From contig NZ_FNJM01000009.1 of assembly GCF_900104115.1 (NCBI RefSeq), forward strand, positions 71,109-123,075: a DNA stretch of 51,967 nucleotides, in the 5' to 3' direction. Below are positions 50,418 through 51,967 of the stretch, piece after piece (the stretch's first letter is position 1; every line of letters begins with the position of its first letter). The notes under the pieces were generated by a model that worked only from the letters and a program-made list of their open reading frames with translations, was not told the DNA's origin and did not search any database. The position numbers were made by a program, and so were the translations under genes. This stretch comes from Clostridium gasigenes. Its GTDB lineage: Bacteria; Bacillota; Clostridia; Clostridiales; Clostridiaceae.

Positions 50418-51059
50418 TTAGCCACCAAGAGTTACATCTTGTTTATCATACCAATTTATTGCATCGTAAAAGTGTTTTTCAATAAAATCAGGCCAAAGAT
50501 CTTCTATAATATAAAAATCAGAGTACACAGATTGAACAGGTAAAAAACCACTTAATCTTCTTCGACCACCCCAACGTATAATTAAGTCTATACGAGAAAT
50601 ATCGCTAGACATAATATTATTTGTGATATTTTTTCTTTTAGAATCAGAAGATTTTAAAGCATTTAAATCCCATTCCCATCCATAATTTACTAAAAAATTA
50701 ACTTTAATTCCACCTTTTCCAAAGACCCTGCGAGTGGTATATGGAAGTAATTCTTTTGGAAAAACAGGAGATTCACTATCTCCCATTACAAGTATTTCAG
50801 AATCTTCCTTTTCTATTAATTTAACCGCATCAATACACGCCTTGATAAAGGCCTCTTTTTGAACTGTAGGACGTTTAGCATTATCGGTTGTAAAACCATA
50901 GTAGGTTAATTCTTCTACATTTTCTTTTTGGCATAGCTTGAAAACTAGAAGTCCAGGATCTATACCAGATGCATACCCCATATCTTTAGAGAAACCTTGC
51001 CCAAGTGCCCATCGTCTATTGCCATCAGGGATTATACCTATATGTTTTGGTACTCTCAT
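50418..51059 (-). CDS. Atypical undecaprenyl-diphosphate-synthase family protein
   Basis: This 213-residue cis-prenyltransferase-family protein begins MRVPKHIGIIPDGNRRWALG, with the catalytic Asp in PDGN. It retains the C-terminal IDLIIRWGGRRRLSGFLP and SDFY motifs that correspond to RTSGEQRLSNF in UppS. Typical UppS is about 240-260 residues; the shorter length and the replaced motif residues suggest a secondary paralogue, not the housekeeping enzyme. AAGGAGG precedes ATG. It is a single gene. Confidence 0.82.
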   Translation of the reverse strand: MRVPKHIGIIPDGNRRWALGQGFSKDMGYASGIDPGLLVFKLCQKENVEELTYYGFTTDNAKRPTVQKEAFIKACIDAVKLIEKEDSEILVMGDSESPVFPKELLPYTTRRVFGKGGIKVNFLVNYGWEWDLNALKSSDSKRKNITNNIMSSDISRIDLIIRWGGRRRLSGFLPVQSVYSDFYIIEDLWPDFIEKHFYDAINWYDKQDVTLGG

Positions 51060-51215
51060 AAAAATCTCCTCCTTAAAAGTATTCTTATTAAAGTATTACC
51101 TATAGATAATCTTTAAATACAATAAATATAATAAAATAATAATTGATTTAAAAAGAAATAAGATATAGAATGAATAATAAATATCAAAAGATAATAATTA
51201 GTGGATGAAAACATA

Positions 51216-51611
51216 ATGAAAAAATATTTAAATTTATCAATGTTCTATTTAGTTTTAGGATTAGTTTTAGGAGTTTTTTATAGAGAATTTACTAAGATTA
51301 ATGGATTTGAGGGACAAACAGTTCTAGGAGCGGTACATTCACATGTTTTAGTGTTAGGATTTTTATTTTTCTTAATAGTTTTATTATTAGAAAAGAATTT
51401 CAAAATATCAGAGGTAAAACACTTTGGAAAATGGTTGATATTCCACAATGTTGCATTAATATATATGTTATCAACATTAGTAGCAAGAGGTATTTTACAA
51501 GTAACTGGTAAAGATTTTTCAGGACTTAGCCATATTGCTGGTTTATCACATGCTATATTTGGAATTTCTTTAGTTTGGTTTATGGTAATTCTAAAAAAGT
51601 CAATTAAATAA
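51216..51611 (+). CDS. DUF2871 family membrane protein
   Basis: This 131-residue protein has four predicted transmembrane helices and His residues in AVHSHVLVLGF, LIFHNVAL and HIAGLSHAIFG. It matches the small DUF2871 family, in which conserved membrane His residues hint at haem or metal binding. The start is uncertain: ATG 51216 is preferred, and a GTG at 51201 is also in frame. The function is unknown. Confidence 0.78.
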   Translation: MKKYLNLSMFYLVLGLVLGVFYREFTKINGFEGQTVLGAVHSHVLVLGFLFFLIVLLLEKNFKISEVKHFGKWLIFHNVALIYMLSTLVARGILQVTGKDFSGLSHIAGLSHAIFGISLVWFMVILKKSIK

Positions 51612-51651
51612 AGCATTTAAAAAAATAAGGCTATTGCAAAATAATGATATG

Positions 51652-51701
51652 ATACCTCCAAAGTAGACATGGTAAATAACCAAAATCTACTTTGGAGGTA
51701 T
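51652..51701 (+). promoter_or_regulatory. IS leader hairpin hiding the transposase ribosome binding site
   Basis: ATACCTCCAAAGTAGA and TCTACTTTGGAGGTAT are perfect 16-base arms around 18 bases, followed by TTTTT. The transposase GGAGG lies inside the right arm, five bases short of the T run and start codon. Transcripts entering from outside would fold and block translation. Confidence 0.7.
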
Positions 51702-51706
51702 TTTTT

Positions 51707-51967
51707 ATGGGACGAAAATATAAGTATACTCCCGAAGATAAAATTCAAGCAGTTGAGGATTATCTATCGGGTATCAAGGGCATCTATCAAATATGTACAG
51801 AATTAGGGATTCGTTATAGTTGCAATAGAGGCGGTATCATACGTAACTGGGCTAAGAAATATCAAGAATTCGGAGAATCAGTGTTTTATCATAAACCACA
51901 TAATAAATCTTATTCTTCAGCATTAAAACTTAAAGCAATTGAGGAATATTTTTATGGAAAGTTATCT
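51707..51967 (+). mobile_element. IS3-family insertion sequence, OrfA-like transposase start (3' end outside window)
   Basis: An ATG at 51707 opens a frame that continues past the window end (87 codons visible). The product begins MGRKYKYTPEDKIQAVEDYL and has a helix-turn-helix with IYQICTELGI and IIRNWAKKYQEFG, then a second similar unit starting SSALKLKAIEEY. This is the N-terminal DNA-binding region of IS3/IS150-group OrfA transposases. The left terminal repeat is not identified. Whether the element is intact cannot be judged. Confidence 0.75.

Overview
The window is AT-rich, densely coded DNA with Gram-positive signals: strong GGAGG-type ribosome binding sites, frequent TTG/GTG starts, many U-tailed hairpin terminators, an LPxTG-anchored protein and a BclA-like collagen protein. 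The anaerobic gene set ([FeFe]-hydrogenase maturases, hybrid cluster protein, iron-sulfur glycerol-3-phosphate dehydrogenase) points to Clostridium sensu stricto. This placement rests on gene content and base composition only. No rRNA, tRNA or CRISPR array was found.

Layout. 1-6.5 kb: the 3' part of a YhgE/Pip membrane protein, an AI-2E family permease, an Lrp regulator overlapping an aminotransferase, and a secreted Ig-like protein. 6.7-8.2 kb: a DbpA/YxiN RNA helicase. 8.3-15 kb: a glycerol block on the minus strand (GlpA-like dehydrogenase, FAD oxidoreductase, DUF1667 protein, glpK, glpF), with a divergent glpP antiterminator gene; hairpin attenuators lie in front of the dehydrogenase, glpK and glpP genes. 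15-22 kb: a cell-wall-anchored 5'-nucleotidase, a zinc-ribbon membrane protein, a Cof-type HAD phosphatase, a small sirohaem/4Fe-4S protein and a chemotaxis receptor.

22.2-30.3 kb: the most notable block. A PTS EIIC permease is followed by yhfZ-yhfY-yhfU-yhfT-php-yhfX-yhfW, which parallels the poorly understood enterobacterial yhf operon but lacks the aminotransferase-like yhfS. Palindromes built from AATATAC/GTATATT half-sites sit on the predicted promoters of both the PTS gene and yhfZ, suggesting one regulon under YhfZ. The set (transporters, phosphotriesterase-like hydrolase, PLP racemase-like enzyme, phosphopentomutase-like enzyme) looks like an uncharacterised catabolic pathway.

30.4-39 kb: hybrid cluster protein (hcp), then two different MacB-like fused ATPase-permease half-transporters followed by an OmpR-type two-component system. 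39.6-43.7 kb: TM1266 regulator, hydE, hydG and hydF. 43.8-46.6 kb: adenine deaminase and a beta-propeller lactonase. 46.9-49 kb: a surface protein made of a DNRLRE-like domain, thirteen Cys-His-Asp-X units, about 100 Gly-X-Thr triplets and a C-terminal domain. 49.3 kb to the end: MetA carrying the acetyl-CoA-specifying Glu111, an atypical UppS-family protein, a DUF2871 membrane protein, and the left part of an IS3-like insertion sequence that runs off the window.

Several intergenic regions share a dispersed hairpin element with ends related to TAGGnAnnTGAAAATA and TATTTATTTGAAnnTnCCTA (seven copies listed), and a separate 74-bp direct repeat occurs twice.
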